From Hydnum rufescens UP504 (taxonomy: Eukaryota; Basidiomycota; Agaricomycetes; Cantharellales; Hydnaceae), in contig MU129017.1 in NCBI GenBank assembly GCA_014904985.1, forward strand, positions 2,709-18,142: DNA of 15,434 nucleotides, read 5' to 3'. Positions within the stretch are counted from its first letter, which is position 1. The number at the start of each line of letters is the position of its first letter. Position numbers and translations under genes: made by a program. Of this stretch, positions 1 through 7,676 are shown piece after piece. The notes under the pieces were generated by a model. That model was not told the DNA's origin and did not search any database. It saw nothing but the letters and a program-made list of their open reading frames with translations.

Positions 1-155
1 GTGTTGCCCAGGAACACCCGAAGAATACATTGATAATGAGTCAGAGCTCAATAAGGCATGAGATGGCTGATTGCAGAGTGGATTGGGCCACTTCTATGCA
101 TCAGAATTGGCCTAAACTTAAATATAGTAATGTTATATATAAACTCTACATGGGC
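1..155 (-). repeat. Inverted copy of the end of the tandem array
   Basis: Bases 2-155 are the reverse complement of 6219-6372 with only a few differences. The outer edge reads TGTTGCCCAGG here and CCTGGGCAACA at 6372. The match stops at about 155, where the other copy continues into the third unit of the ~287-bp array, so this is a truncated end fragment joined to another repeat. No coding potential is recognised. Confidence 0.85.
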
Positions 156-185
156 CACCTTGGTCAGTCATCTAAGCCTACCTAG

Positions 186-220
186 TTAGGTACCACTTCC
201 GGGCAGATAATGGTACCTAA
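186..220. repeat. Palindrome inside repeat Y
   Basis: Ten-base arms TTAGGTACCA (186-195) and TGGTACCTAA (211-220) surround a 15-base centre. The same pair sits at 8129-8138 and 8154-8163 in the other copy. Its role is unknown. Confidence 0.7.
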
Positions 221-463
221 GTAGGTCCCATCACTATTCGGCCGAAATGGCCATTTTTATGTTTCACCTTGTGGCCCAGAATTGGCCGAAATGGCCGAAA
301 ATTGGCTGAAAACTGGGACTTAGAGAATCTCAGAGTTGCAGCAGGCCATATGGGCTTATTGGGGATAATATCTTCCATTTATAATTATTTTATTATTATC
401 ACTATATTGTACTTATGCTACCCCAGGTCAGCAGGGTTTTATTCAGGAGTCCTGTGTTTCATT

Positions 464-490
464 CTATTATTTATTTATTTATTTATTATT
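464..490. repeat. TTTA microsatellite
   Basis: An imperfect run of TTTA units. The inverted copy of repeat Y carries the complementary TAAA run at 7883-7908. Confidence 0.8.
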
Positions 491-498
491 TAAAATTA

Positions 499-526
499 TA
501 CCACACACCCGAGTGGGTGTGTGGTA
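499..526. repeat. CACACCC/GGGTGTG hairpin (H1 type)
   Basis: Perfect 12-bp arms TACCACACACCC and GGGTGTGTGGTA flank a four-base GAGT loop. This is the first of three H1 palindromes in tandem. The spacer after it reads CCATAGAAATCAAA, then an A-run, then TAGTAGCACC. Confidence 0.85.
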
Positions 527-562
527 CTCCATAGAAATCAAAAAAAAAACTACTTAGTAGCA

Positions 563-590
563 CCACACACCCACTCTAGCGGGTGTGTGG
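563..590. repeat. CACACCC/GGGTGTG hairpin (H1 type)
   Basis: Ten-base arms CCACACACCC and GGGTGTGTGG flank the centre ACTCTAGC. The same CCATAGAAATCAAA spacer follows. The boundary of repeat Y against 7797 falls in the middle of this palindrome. Confidence 0.85.
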
Positions 591-645
591 TACTGTCCAT
601 AGAAATCAAAGAACAAAAAAACTAAAATAACAACTATCTAGTAGC

Positions 646-677
646 ACCAACACACCCACTTGGGCAGGTGTGTGGTA
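646..677. repeat. Imperfect H1 hairpin
   Basis: The third tandem H1 copy has the arms ACACACCC and GGTGTGTGG with imperfect pairing, preceded by TAGTAGCACC as in the second copy. The 678-788 stretch after it shows no recognisable gene. Confidence 0.65.
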
Positions 678-788
678 CCAGGGACATTATTTCACGCTTC
701 ACAGTTGGGTTCCCCCTCACCCATGGTCATGTGTTTTCACTCGCAGGGTCGTGGCTTCGGTTGGGGGATGCGGGTTTCAGAAGAATAC

Positions 789-891
789 CTATGATAATAA
801 ATAATAAGTTAGTTAAAAAAAGAAAAACCAGGCAAAAGGAGCAGCCCCTGCTGCTCCTTTTGCATAGTTGGACATGTACATATATAATTAC
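789..891 (-). repeat. Intron-like hairpin cassette G (minus strand)
   Basis: Read on the minus strand, this starts with the donor AAG|GTAATT at 891. It contains the branch-like TAACTAAC (complement of 808-815) and ends in TCATAG at 789, for 103 nt. Between donor and branch is the stem GCAAAAGGAGCAG / CTGCTCCTTTTGC (832-863). An H1 palindrome lies at 903-926, just upstream of the donor in that sense. It is the only cassette in the window in this orientation. Whether it is spliced is unknown. Confidence 0.7.
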
Positions 892-1079
892 CTTAAAGAT
901 TACCACACCTGCCGAAGCGGGTGTGGGGTTTGTCCGGGGCTTGCATCATGGTTTCAACTTGTTGCCATTCGTGGTATTCGTTTGGCTGGTACATGTTGTT
1001 TCTTGTCAGGATCAAATTGACATTTGCTTCCGCCTAAGGACTTACCCGTCAGAGTATCATTCTTCATCGACTCTATCAT

Positions 1080-1457
1080 ATGGCGCCTACTTCCTCAAAT
1101 GCTCTTGTCTCCTCTCTCCCTCCATTCACTACAGGGGTTATTGTCATCCTTGCCATTATTGGCATTTCTCTTATTATTATTGCCCTTGTTCTATCAGGCC
1201 TCGGCCAGTGGGCTATGGGCTGGGTAGTCAACCAGTGGCAGCATTGGCGCCCTTGTCAGCACCTGTCGTTCCCTCGCTCCCCACATGAGTCCATGGAGTT
1301 GCCAATCCAGACTCCCCCTCCTCCTCCTCTACCCCCAGTCCCTGAATCCACATCACCTGTCCCAATCCGTACTCCATCCACGTCATTACGGTCATTTGAC
1401 ACTTTGGACACCTTTGGAGTACCCAGGCGTACACTGCCTTGGAAGTACATATGCTAA
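1080..1457 (+). CDS. Hypothetical small single-pass membrane protein with proline-rich tail
   Basis: The 125-residue ORF starts at the ATG following CTCTATCAT. Residues 1-18 are short and polar. Residues 19-42 form one strong hydrophobic segment rich in I, V, L and G, consistent with a membrane helix or signal anchor. Residues about 74-98 are proline-rich, including a run of five prolines, and the tail is rich in S, T and R. No family is recognised. It lies just upstream of a gypsy-type LTR or leader and could belong to that element, be a host exon, or be a chance ORF in CT-rich DNA. A longer overlapping frame (668-1288) has no better support. The hydrophobic stretch and clean composition are the only positive evidence. 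Confidence 0.3.
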   Translation: MAPTSSNALVSSLPPFTTGVIVILAIIGISLIIIALVLSGLGQWAMGWVVNQWQHWRPCQHLSFPRSPHESMELPIQTPPPPPLPPVPESTSPVPIRTPSTSLRSFDTLDTFGVPRRTLPWKYIC

Positions 1458-1489
1458 GGGGATACATATGGAAGTTGGGGCATAGCCAT

Positions 1490-1914
1490 GTGGAGGTGTG
1501 CACAGGATTCGTAACACGGCTGCGTCAGCTTAGTGAGGCTTAGTGATGGTGGCTGTGGAGGCTGACTGATGGGCTGTGGAGCCGGCATTCTAGGAGGATC
1601 CGGAAGGTTATGGAAGACGGCGGAAGGCTCTGGAAGGTTGGAGGCTGTGTGCAGGAAATAGTATTTATAGCCCTTCGCAGTTGGGGGATCACCAGTTTCG
1701 ATCTCTCAGGATTCCCACTGCGATAGGTGCGAGACTTGTGTGTCCCTTGTTGTGTGGTGTATACTCAGGATTCCCACTGCGATAGCGTGTGGTTAATTAA
1801 TCTCTTTCCTCTTTCTGTTTGTGGCTTCGACGGCAGTGTCGCCCTGACAGAAGATCAAAACTCATCTCTTCGACCCCACAAACATCTTCCTTATCCCTTC
1901 TACCTCCTCTCCTC
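1490..1914 (+). mobile_element. Probable Ty3/gypsy LTR and leader region
   Basis: This stretch precedes a gag start at 1915. It has purine-rich GGAAGG/GGCTGTGGAGG words, a TATA-like TATTTATAG at 1662-1670, and a 22-bp direct repeat at 1705-1726 and 1764-1785. CT-rich leader sequence follows to the gag ATG. The exact LTR ends and primer-binding site could not be fixed because no second LTR is present in the window. The assignment rests mainly on its position before gag. Confidence 0.4.
1705..1785 (+). repeat. 22-bp direct repeat pair in the gypsy leader
   Basis: CTCAGGATTCCCACTGCGAT followed by AG occurs at 1705-1726 and again, identically, at 1764-1785, offset by 59 bp. It could be an LTR internal duplication or a terminal direct repeat. 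Confidence 0.85.
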
Positions 1915-2296
1915 ATGGACGAAATCCCCGCTGATGCCTTCTCCTGTCTTCGGCGCTGCTGGAGAAGGTCTTCGTCAAATGATGGAGGCACAACAACGAC
2001 GGTACGAGCAGTTGGCAACAGAACCTTGTACTCCGAACCTAGTACTCGCCTTTCAGACGGATACCTCTTCTCGTGAAACTCTGATGGACTGAAGTCGAGG
2101 CGATTACCAAGGCTGTGTCGAGAACCTCCCTGCTCCTGTCATTGGAGTTCCTCCTGCTCCTGCCACTACTCCTTCTATCTCTGCATTGTCCCCCAAAGCA
2201 GCTGATCCAGAGGTCTTTGGTGGTGATCGCAAGAAGGCTGATCCCTCCTCCGTGCTCTCAAACTTAACATTGCTATTCGACCATCTCTCTCTTTTA
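1915..2296 (+). pseudogene. gag: Ty3/gypsy Gag, truncated and frameshifted
   Basis: The N-terminus MDEIPADAF begins at 1915. A frame change near 1945 is needed to continue into EGLRQMMEAQQRRYEQLA, a coiled-coil-like stretch typical of fungal gypsy Gag. A further frame change near 2090 leads to a proline-rich linker (VIGVPPAPATTPS). Next comes KAADPEVFGGDRKKAD and LTLLFD, the conserved start of the retrotransposon Gag domain. The frame then runs straight into the cassette block at 2297 and stops. Only the first part of Gag is present. No protease, reverse transcriptase or integrase follows, so the element is dead and truncated. The family call is firm, but exact break positions are approximate. 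Confidence 0.7.
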
Positions 2297-2468
2297 AATA
2301 TTTATTATATAGTATTTATTTCACATATACATGGTTGCTACTATTGTGTTCTGTGTTTGCAGTGCCAGCACTTGGGCGCTTCTTGAATATCAGCAATTGC
2401 CAGTGTTGAATCTATCTTGCTTCCTATCTCTACAACCACAACAAGCAACCGCCTGAAAAGGCAAGCAC

Positions 2469-3018
2469 ATGACCACGCACCCGCGCTGCAGGTGCGACAA
2501 GGTGAGTGTTTTCCTAGTAGATACAATGGCACAAAAAGAGCAGCGAAAGCTGCTCTTTTTGTGCTGCTTTGGAATTTTTTACTAATGCATCTTTATTTAT
2601 TTTAGATTGAGGCCTCACCCAATGCACGAGAGCCCAAACGGGAATGTGACATGGCAGCGCAATGCATGGGAACACGACACGGCAGTGCGACGCATGGGAA
2701 CGCAACACGGCAGTGCGACATACGGCAGCACAACATGGCAGTACAATGCAGCAGCGTGACACATGGCAACGTGACACAGCAACGCGCCAATGACGCGATA
2801 TACAGCACCGCACCAAACAAGGACGCGACCGCATCAAATGATGCACCAGGAATCACACACCCACCACAGCAGGTGTGTGATTCCATATCAGGTCAGTTCC
2901 TCTGCCCCCACTACCTACAGCCACGCAAAAGAGCAGCAAAAGCTGCTCTTTTTGCATGGTATTTAATTTTTAACTAATTTATAATCTTCTATTACAGGAC
3001 TTTACTTCTTGCGCCAAT
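2469..3018 (+). CDS. Possible spliced ORF across cassettes A and B
   Basis: If cassettes A (2502-2605) and B (2892-2997) are removed, an ATG at 2469 opens a frame of about 114 codons. It covers 2469-2501, then 2606-2891, then 2998-3018, ending TGA. The middle exon is open for its whole 286 nt in exactly the phase the first exon requires. The product would be low-complexity and rich in H, Q, N, T and C, with no known domain. T-poor DNA rarely forms stop codons, so an open frame here is weak evidence. Block 2 does not keep the same frame. Confidence 0.2.
2502..2605 (+). repeat. Intron-like hairpin cassette A
   Basis: 104 nt from donor CAAG|GTGAGT to acceptor TTTTAG. The perfect 16-bp stem GCACAAAAAGAGCAGC (2529-2544) / GCTGCTCTTTTTGTGC (2549-2564) is closed by a GAAA loop. 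Branch-like TACTAAT lies at 2580-2586, about 20 nt before the end. A weak H1-type stem (GCACC...GGTGC) precedes the donor. Confidence 0.75.
2892..2997 (+). repeat. Intron-like hairpin cassette B
   Basis: 106 nt from ATCAG|GTCAGT to ATTACAG. The stem GCAAAAGAGCAGC / GCTGCTCTTTTTGC (2925-2955) has an AAAA loop. Branch-like TAACTAA is at 2971-2977. The H1 palindrome upstream is GGAATCACACAC / TGTGTGATTCC (2849-2884). A second possible donor, CAG|GTGTGT, lies inside that palindrome at 2873. Confidence 0.7.
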
Positions 3019-3167
3019 GAATACTGACGCAACCCCCCCCCTCCTGACCCCGCCTATCAACACCTGAATGATGGGGTCCTGGGGGGACCCACACAAACCG
3101 CCGTACATGAGCTGGAGTATGGTCCCAGTACCCCACACCTGCTGCAGCGGGTGTGGGGTACTACAAG

Positions 3168-3274
3168 GTATTTTTTATTGTTTTATTTCTTATTCTTGTG
3201 GCATAAAAAGAGTAGCGTATGCTGCTCTTTTTGTGTTGCATTCATTTTTTACTAACCTACTATTATTTCTCTAG
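3168..3274 (+). repeat. Intron-like hairpin cassette C
   Basis: 107 nt from CAAG|GTATTT to TTTCTCTAG. The stem CATAAAAAGAGTAGC / GCTGCTCTTTTTGTG (3202-3235) includes G-U pairs. A perfect TACTAAC branch is at 3250-3256, 19 nt before the end. The H1 palindrome with 13-bp arms AGTACCCCACACC / GGTGTGGGGTACT (3127-3162) ends five bases before the donor. Confidence 0.78.
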
Positions 3275-3322
3275 ATCCTGGCCAGAACCACCCAAACCCC
3301 TGACCATAAACCCACGGAACAA

Positions 3323-3376
3323 CATGCCGCGAACAAAACCCATGAACAACATGCCGCAAACAAAACCCATGAACAA
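3323..3376 (+). repeat. 27-bp minisatellite in a spacer
   Basis: Two near-identical 27-bp units start with CATGCCGC at 3323 and 3350, and a degenerate third follows. The period is a multiple of three, so all frames repeat every nine residues. The spacer 3275-3506 is open in the frame starting at 3275 but contains almost no T, which makes open frames likely by chance. Confidence 0.8.
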
Positions 3377-3506
3377 TGTGCCATGAACGAAACCTGCAAA
3401 CAACCCCCCACAAATGAAAACCGCCCATACAACCCGCCATACGTACGAACCAGAGTACAGGGCCCAGTACCCCGCACCTGCTGCAGCGGGTGTTGGGTAC
3501 TGCAAG

Positions 3507-3620
3507 GTATGTTTCTGTTTCTTTTTCTTTTTCACTCTTGTGGTGCAAAAAGAGCAGCGTAAGCTGCTCTTTTTGCACTGCATTACTGTTAAACTAATGT
3601 TTCATTTTTAATTTCTCTAG
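3507..3620 (+). repeat. Intron-like hairpin cassette D
   Basis: 114 nt from CAAG|GTATGT, the standard fungal donor, to TTTCTCTAG. The perfect 16-bp stem GTGCAAAAAGAGCAGC (3543-3558) / GCTGCTCTTTTTGCAC (3563-3578) has a GTAA loop. Branch-like AACTAAT is at 3592-3598. The H1 palindrome lies at 3466-3501, just before the donor. Confidence 0.78.
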
Positions 3621-3809
3621 ATCCTGAACCAGAACCCGCATAAACCCCCAACCACAAACCCGCCGAATAACACGCCACAAACAAAAACCGTGAACGAGGC
3701 CCCACAAACGAAAACCCGCACCCTTGAGGGAGTGCCAAATGGAACCAGCCCTGACCAGGGCATATGAACCCCACCTGCTGCGGCAGGTGCGTGACCTGCA
3801 GGAACCATG

Positions 3810-3828
3810 CCCCCCCTGGGGGGGGGGG
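3810..3828. repeat. C-run/G-run palindrome
   Basis: A run of seven C, one T and eleven G can fold on itself. A related C/G run ends the same unit in block 3 (about 8650), and another occurs after cassette F (4571-4587). A second H1-like stem, CACCTGCTGCGGCAGGTG, precedes it at 3772-3789. Confidence 0.7.
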
Positions 3829-4021
3829 ATAATGTATATAATAATAGTAGTAATAATAATAAATATATATATAATCTAGTACAGCCATGGATTGGCTGTA
3901 TTTTGGCTGTACAGCTTTTTGATCATCACTTGACATCAAACCTGATTTCAGCCATTTAGGCCTACCTAAATCATCAATATGTCCCTCCTTTTAAGGTCCC
4001 TCTATATGGCTGACCAGGCTG

Positions 4022-4051
4022 ACCACACACCCGCTTGAGTGGGTGTGTGGT
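4022..4051. repeat. H1 hairpin at an insertion boundary
   Basis: ACCACACACCCGCT / TGGGTGTGTGGT with loop TGAG. Blocks 1 and 3 share sequence up to CCAGGCTG at 4021 and 8895. Block 1 then enters this palindrome, while block 3 enters copia sequence, so the palindrome sits exactly at the point of divergence. Confidence 0.8.
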
Positions 4052-4063
4052 GATATCTGATAA

Positions 4064-4151
4064 GTTTTAATTAAAACACGTACAACGGTGCTGAAAGAGT
4101 AGCAGTAGGCCTATGGTTTCTTTTTTACTAACACATTATTTGTTATTCTAG
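4064..4151 (+). repeat. Degenerate intron-like cassette E
   Basis: 88 nt, with a weak donor (GTTTTA), a perfect TACTAAC at 4126-4132 and acceptor TTATTCTAG. The inner stem is eroded: GCTGAAAGAGTAGC is recognisable but its partner arm is mostly lost. The splice-like 3' end is better kept than the hairpin. Confidence 0.55.
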
Positions 4152-4320
4152 ATCCATCCCCATACACAAAAACCAACCTGACAAGAACACGAAGAAGGCC
4201 CTGCATGAAACACTGATGCATTGCTGGCAAAGATCACACGCGAGGGGCCAGCTCCTGAACACCCGCAACAAACGTGATGACAGGCAAAGCATGGTACCAC
4301 ACTTGCTGTGGCAGGTGTGG

Positions 4321-4439
4321 GTATTTTGTAACTTTTTCATTACTACTTGTACAATGGCACCAAAAGAGCAGCACCAGCTGCTGTTTTGGTGCTGCCTCTT
4401 TTTGATTTTACTAATGAAATGTATTATCTGGCATTCTAG
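4321..4439 (+). repeat. Intron-like hairpin cassette F
   Basis: 119 nt from GTGTGG|GTATTT to GCATTCTAG. The stem GCACCAAAAGAGCAGC (4357-4372) / GCTGCTGTTTTGGTGC (4377-4392) differs from other copies but still pairs, with one mismatch. Branch-like TACTAAT is at 4409-4415. The H1 palindrome CCACACTTGC...GGTGTGG spans about 4297-4320. Repeated CCCCCTGCAT words follow the acceptor. Confidence 0.72.
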
Positions 4440-5214
4440 GCCCCCTGCATGAAAATCTGCCCAATGAGAACATGAAGCCCCCTGCATAATACGGATGTGC
4501 GCAGCCACCAAAGATCTCGCCAGACCAAGTCCCAGGACAAAATGAAGACCCACATGCAATATATGCATGCAAAGCCCCCATGTTTTGGGGGGGACTGTGG
4601 GCAGGTGCATGTACCAGTATTTTCCAGTATAAATAGAATAATTGTAATAATGTAATTATCAATGCAATGAAATTAATGTAAATTAATATAATATGCTATT
4701 TACGTGATTACATGATAGGATGAGGATATTGTCCCACAGGAATCTCATGGGTTTTGCCTGGGTTTTTCAACCCTGTCATGGCTTCTACCCCCGTGAGTCA
4801 CAGGGGTGGGTTTTCAACCCCACGGGGCAGGAGGTCCTAAATTCCCCCACGGGGACCCCCTGCAATAGCCTAATTGGGGGTAGTGTGTGTAAATCTTGAT
4901 TTATAGACCACAAACAGGCTGCTCCTAAAAGGCACCAAGGGATTCCTCCTGGACCAATCACACACAGGCACATCAGTAGACAGTCCTCCAACTGTGTGCC
5001 AAATTTCAAGTCATTTGGATGACTGCTAAGTGCAATCCAATAGTATATTGCACTGTGTGGACATGGATTTACCAAATTTCTACTTGTAAATGGCACATAT
5101 CCACACCAAAGTGAATAGATCTGGAATGTTTATTGAATAACTCCCCAAATAATGAATGGTTTGACTTGAAATTTAACCATATATTCTCCTAGAATATCAC
5201 TATAAATGAGAAGC
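4440..5214. other. Stretch without a recognised gene
   Basis: No ORF here resembles a known family. At 4737-4870 there is a cluster of short C- and G-run inverted repeats (CCCCGTG...CAGGGG, AACCCCACGGGG, CCCCCACGGGGACCCCC). AT-rich sequence lies on both sides. It links the cassette array to the ~287-bp tandem repeat. Confidence 0.5.
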
Positions 5215-6300
5215 AAGTCTGGTGCAATTGGGTGATTCTGTGGAGGTGTAGGAGCAAAAGATCTTGGTCACATGATCAGTACTCAAAGGGCACAGATTGG
5301 TCTGAAAATGTCAGGGTGTGCCTCAAATTATTATTGGATATGGAATACCAAAAATCAGAGAGATTGGACCAGTGCAAGAGTACTAACTGGAGGGGGGTTT
5401 TTGGGAAAACTTCAAAAATCTCTGGAGACCCAGATATCTGTCTGAAATTTTGAGGGTCACTTTGAATATGTTAGGACAACTACAATGCAGAGTTCCAGAC
5501 AAATCCCATGAGTGGGAGGCCCTGTGGAATGGGCACTTATTTGCATGTTCATACCCCTGTAGAGCAATGGGGAGGCAATGGATTCTATCAAAATTTTGTA
5601 CATAGAATATTGCAAGTAGCAGTAAGGTTTGTGGACAATTGTAGAAAATTTGGATGCATGGAAGTACTGTAACTGGAGGGGGGGTGAACTCAACATTGAT
5701 CAGTATGTGGAAGGCCAATATTGAAGCAAAAATTCTGTCACTTTGGCCTACACATAATCTACATAATACCTTCAGTAATCTGAAATACCAGCCAAATCCC
5801 ATCTGTGGGAGAGGATGGGCACTTATTTGTGCATTCATTGTCCTGTACAGCAATGGTAAATAAATAGATTGCTCCAAAATTTTACCCTGAATAATATACA
5901 TATACTATCAAACCATCCACCAAATTATAGCCAGTTTCAATGCATGGCAGTGGTGTAAATGAAGGGGGGTGACCAAGATAGATCAACATGTGGAGGGCAT
6001 AGTATAAAAGCAGTACCTCTAGAATTTTGGGAAACAAGTTGTATATGTAATATCTCTTCAACCTCCAAAATTCAGCCATATCCCATGAGTAGAAAAGGCC
6101 CAGCCAGCATGGGTGCTTAGTTTCATGTCCATCAGTGTGTAGAGCTATATAGAGCCCATGGATTGCCTCAAAGTGCCATACATGATATACCACATGTACT
6201 AGTAGATGCCATGCTGATGCCCATGTAGAGTTTATATATAACATTACTATATTTAAGTTTAGGCCAATTCTGATGCATAGAAGTGGCCCAATCCACTCTG
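5215..6300. repeat. Diverged tandem repeat, ~287-bp period
   Basis: Landmarks recur at a fixed offset. AACTGGAGGGGGG-like motifs lie at 5384, 5671 and 5957, each preceded by a GCATGGAAGT-like word. AATCCCATGAGTGGG-like motifs lie at about 5503, 5797 and 6075, and GGGCACTTATTTG occurs at about 5530 and 5817. About three and a half copies remain, the last truncated near 6300. Long minus-strand frames (5383-5901 and 5882-6316) run through it, but they contain repeated, unrecognised residues and fit non-coding DNA. The final part is copied in inverted form at 2-155. Confidence 0.7.
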
Positions 6301-6574
6301 CAATCAGCCATCTCATGCCTTATTGAGCTTGACTCATTATCAATGTATCTTTCGGGTGTTCCCTGGGCAACAATATTTATTATATAGTATTATTTCACAT
6401 AACAGGTTGTACTATTGTGTTTGTGTTTGGCAGTGCCAGCACTTGGCTGCTTCTTGAAATATCAGCAATTGCCAAGTGTTGAAGCTATCTGGTGCTCCGT
6501 ATCTCTACACCACGACAAGCAACCGCCGAAAAGGCAAGCACATGACCACGCACCCGCCGCTGCAGGTGCGCAAG

Positions 6575-6674
6575 GTGAGGTTTCCTAAGTAGATCAATGG
6601 CACAAAAAGAGCAGCGAAAGCTGCTTTTTGTGCTGTTTGGAATTTTTTACTAATTGCATCTTTATTTATTTTAG
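6575..6674 (+). repeat. Cassette A, second copy
   Basis: 100 nt from CAAG|GTGAGG to TTTTAG. The stem at 6600-6633 keeps the GAAA loop but has lost two bases of its 3' arm relative to the first copy. The branch-like TACTAATTG is one base longer. Confidence 0.72.
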
Positions 6675-6955
6675 ATTGAGGCCTCACCCATGCACGAGAG
6701 CCCAAACGGGAATGTGACATGGCAGCGCAATGCATGGAACACGACACGCAGTGCGACGCATGGTAACGCAACACGGCAGTGCGACATACGGCAGCACAAC
6801 ATGGCAGACAATGCAGCAGCGTGACACATGGCACGTGACACAGCAACGCGCCAATGACGCGATATACAGCACCGCACCAAACAAGGACGCGACGCATCAA
6901 ATGATGCACCAGGAATCACACACCCACCACAGCAGGTGTGGTGATTCCATATCAG

Positions 6956-7060
6956 GTCAGTTCCTCTGCCCCCACGACCTACAGCCACGCAAAAGAGCAG
7001 CAAAAGCTGCTCTTTTGCATGGTATTTAATTTTTAACTAATTTATAATCTTCTATTACAG
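6956..7060 (+). repeat. Cassette B, second copy
   Basis: 105 nt from ATCAG|GTCAGT to ATTACAG. The stem GCAAAAGAGCAGC / GCTGCTCTTTTGC (6989-7018) is now perfectly symmetric with an AAAA loop. The upstream H1 palindrome spans about 6912-6949. Confidence 0.7.
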
Positions 7061-7228
7061 GACTTTACTTCTTGCGCCAATGAATACTGACGCAACCCCC
7101 CCCCCCTCCTGACCGCCTATCAACACCTGGAATGATGGGTCCTGGGGGACCCACACAAACCGCGTACATGAGCTGGAGTATGGTCCCAGTACCCCACACC
7201 TGCTGCAGCGGGTGTGGGGTACTACAAG

Positions 7229-7334
7229 GTATTTTTATTGTTTATTTCTTATTCTTGTGGCATAAAAAAGAGTAGCGTATGCTGCTCTTTTTGTGTTGCA
7301 TTCATTTTTTACTAACCTACTATTATTTCTCTAG
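7229..7334 (+). repeat. Cassette C, second copy
   Basis: 106 nt from CAAG|GTATTT to TCTCTAG, with TACTAAC branch and stem at 7260-7295. The spacer just before it (7060-7228) reads open as ...NDGSWGTHTNR... where block 1 has a stop, so the two copies cannot both preserve one reading frame. Confidence 0.75.
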
Positions 7335-7565
7335 ATCCTGGCCAGAACCCCCCCAAACCCCTGACCATAAACCCACGGAACAACATGCCGCGAACAAACC
7401 CATGAACAACATGCCGCAAACAAACCCATGAACAATGTGCCATGAACGAAACCTGCAAACAACCCCCACAAATGAAAACCGCCCATACAACCCGCCATAC
7501 GTACGAACCAGAGTACAGGGCCCCAGTACCCCGCACCTGCTGCAGCGGGTGTTGGGTACTGCAAG

Positions 7566-7676
7566 GTATGTTTCTGTTTCTTTTCTTTTTTCACTCTTGG
7601 TGCAAAAAGAGCAGCGTAAGCTGCTCTTTTTGCCTGCATTACTGTTAAACTAATGTTTCATTTTTAATTTCTCTAG
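7566..7676 (+). repeat. Cassette D, second copy
   Basis: 111 nt from CAAG|GTATGT to TCTCTAG. The stem at 7602-7634 keeps its GTAA loop. The H1 palindrome spans about 7523-7560, just upstream. Confidence 0.75.

Larger units (their letters stand above)
156..576 (+). repeat. Dispersed repeat 'Y', copy 1
   Basis: This stretch is the reverse complement of 7797-8193. It starts CACCTTGGTCAGTCATC and contains a TTAGGTACCA/TGGTACCTAA palindrome. It also has several GGCCGAAATGGCC words, a TTTA microsatellite, an A-run and a GTAGCACCACACACCC end. The two copies diverge in the middle but share order and both outer ends. No transposase or reverse transcriptase is visible, so it is non-autonomous or a fragment. 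The family is not recognised. Confidence 0.75.
2297..3743 (+). repeat. Cassette block 1 (units A-D)
   Basis: This block is repeated in direct orientation at 6372-7796, starting at AATATTTATTATATAG and ending at GTGCCAAATGGA. Its 3' part also matches 8193-8895. It carries four intron-like cassettes separated by T-poor, A/C-rich spacers. Unlike block 2 it continues past 3743 through a tail to 4021 that block 3 shares. Confidence 0.9.

Noticed and set aside
499..600. CACACCC words as telomeric repeat
   Set aside because: They occur as single palindromes with long spacers, not as a tandem run of one unit.
499..677. Spaced palindromic repeats resembling a CRISPR array
   Set aside because: Repeats are diverged, spacers are themselves repeated and uneven in length, no cas genes are present and the genome is eukaryotic.
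668..1288. 206-residue plus-strand ORF
   Set aside because: It crosses the inner stem and H1 palindrome of the minus-strand cassette G and has no domain; the shorter 1080-1457 frame is more protein-like.
2529..2564. Stem followed by T-run, like a bacterial rho-independent terminator (also at the other cassettes)
   Set aside because: The context is fungal, the stem is symmetric in A and T so it looks the same on both strands, and it lies between donor and branch signals.
3252..3583. Overlapping minus-strand ORFs with repeated RGMLFMGF-like residues
   Set aside because: They are reverse-strand readings of the 27-bp minisatellite and T-poor spacers, several frames are open at once, and no family fits.
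5383..5901. 172-residue minus-strand ORF
   Set aside because: It runs through the ~287-bp tandem repeat, repeats its own residues, and has no recognisable domain.
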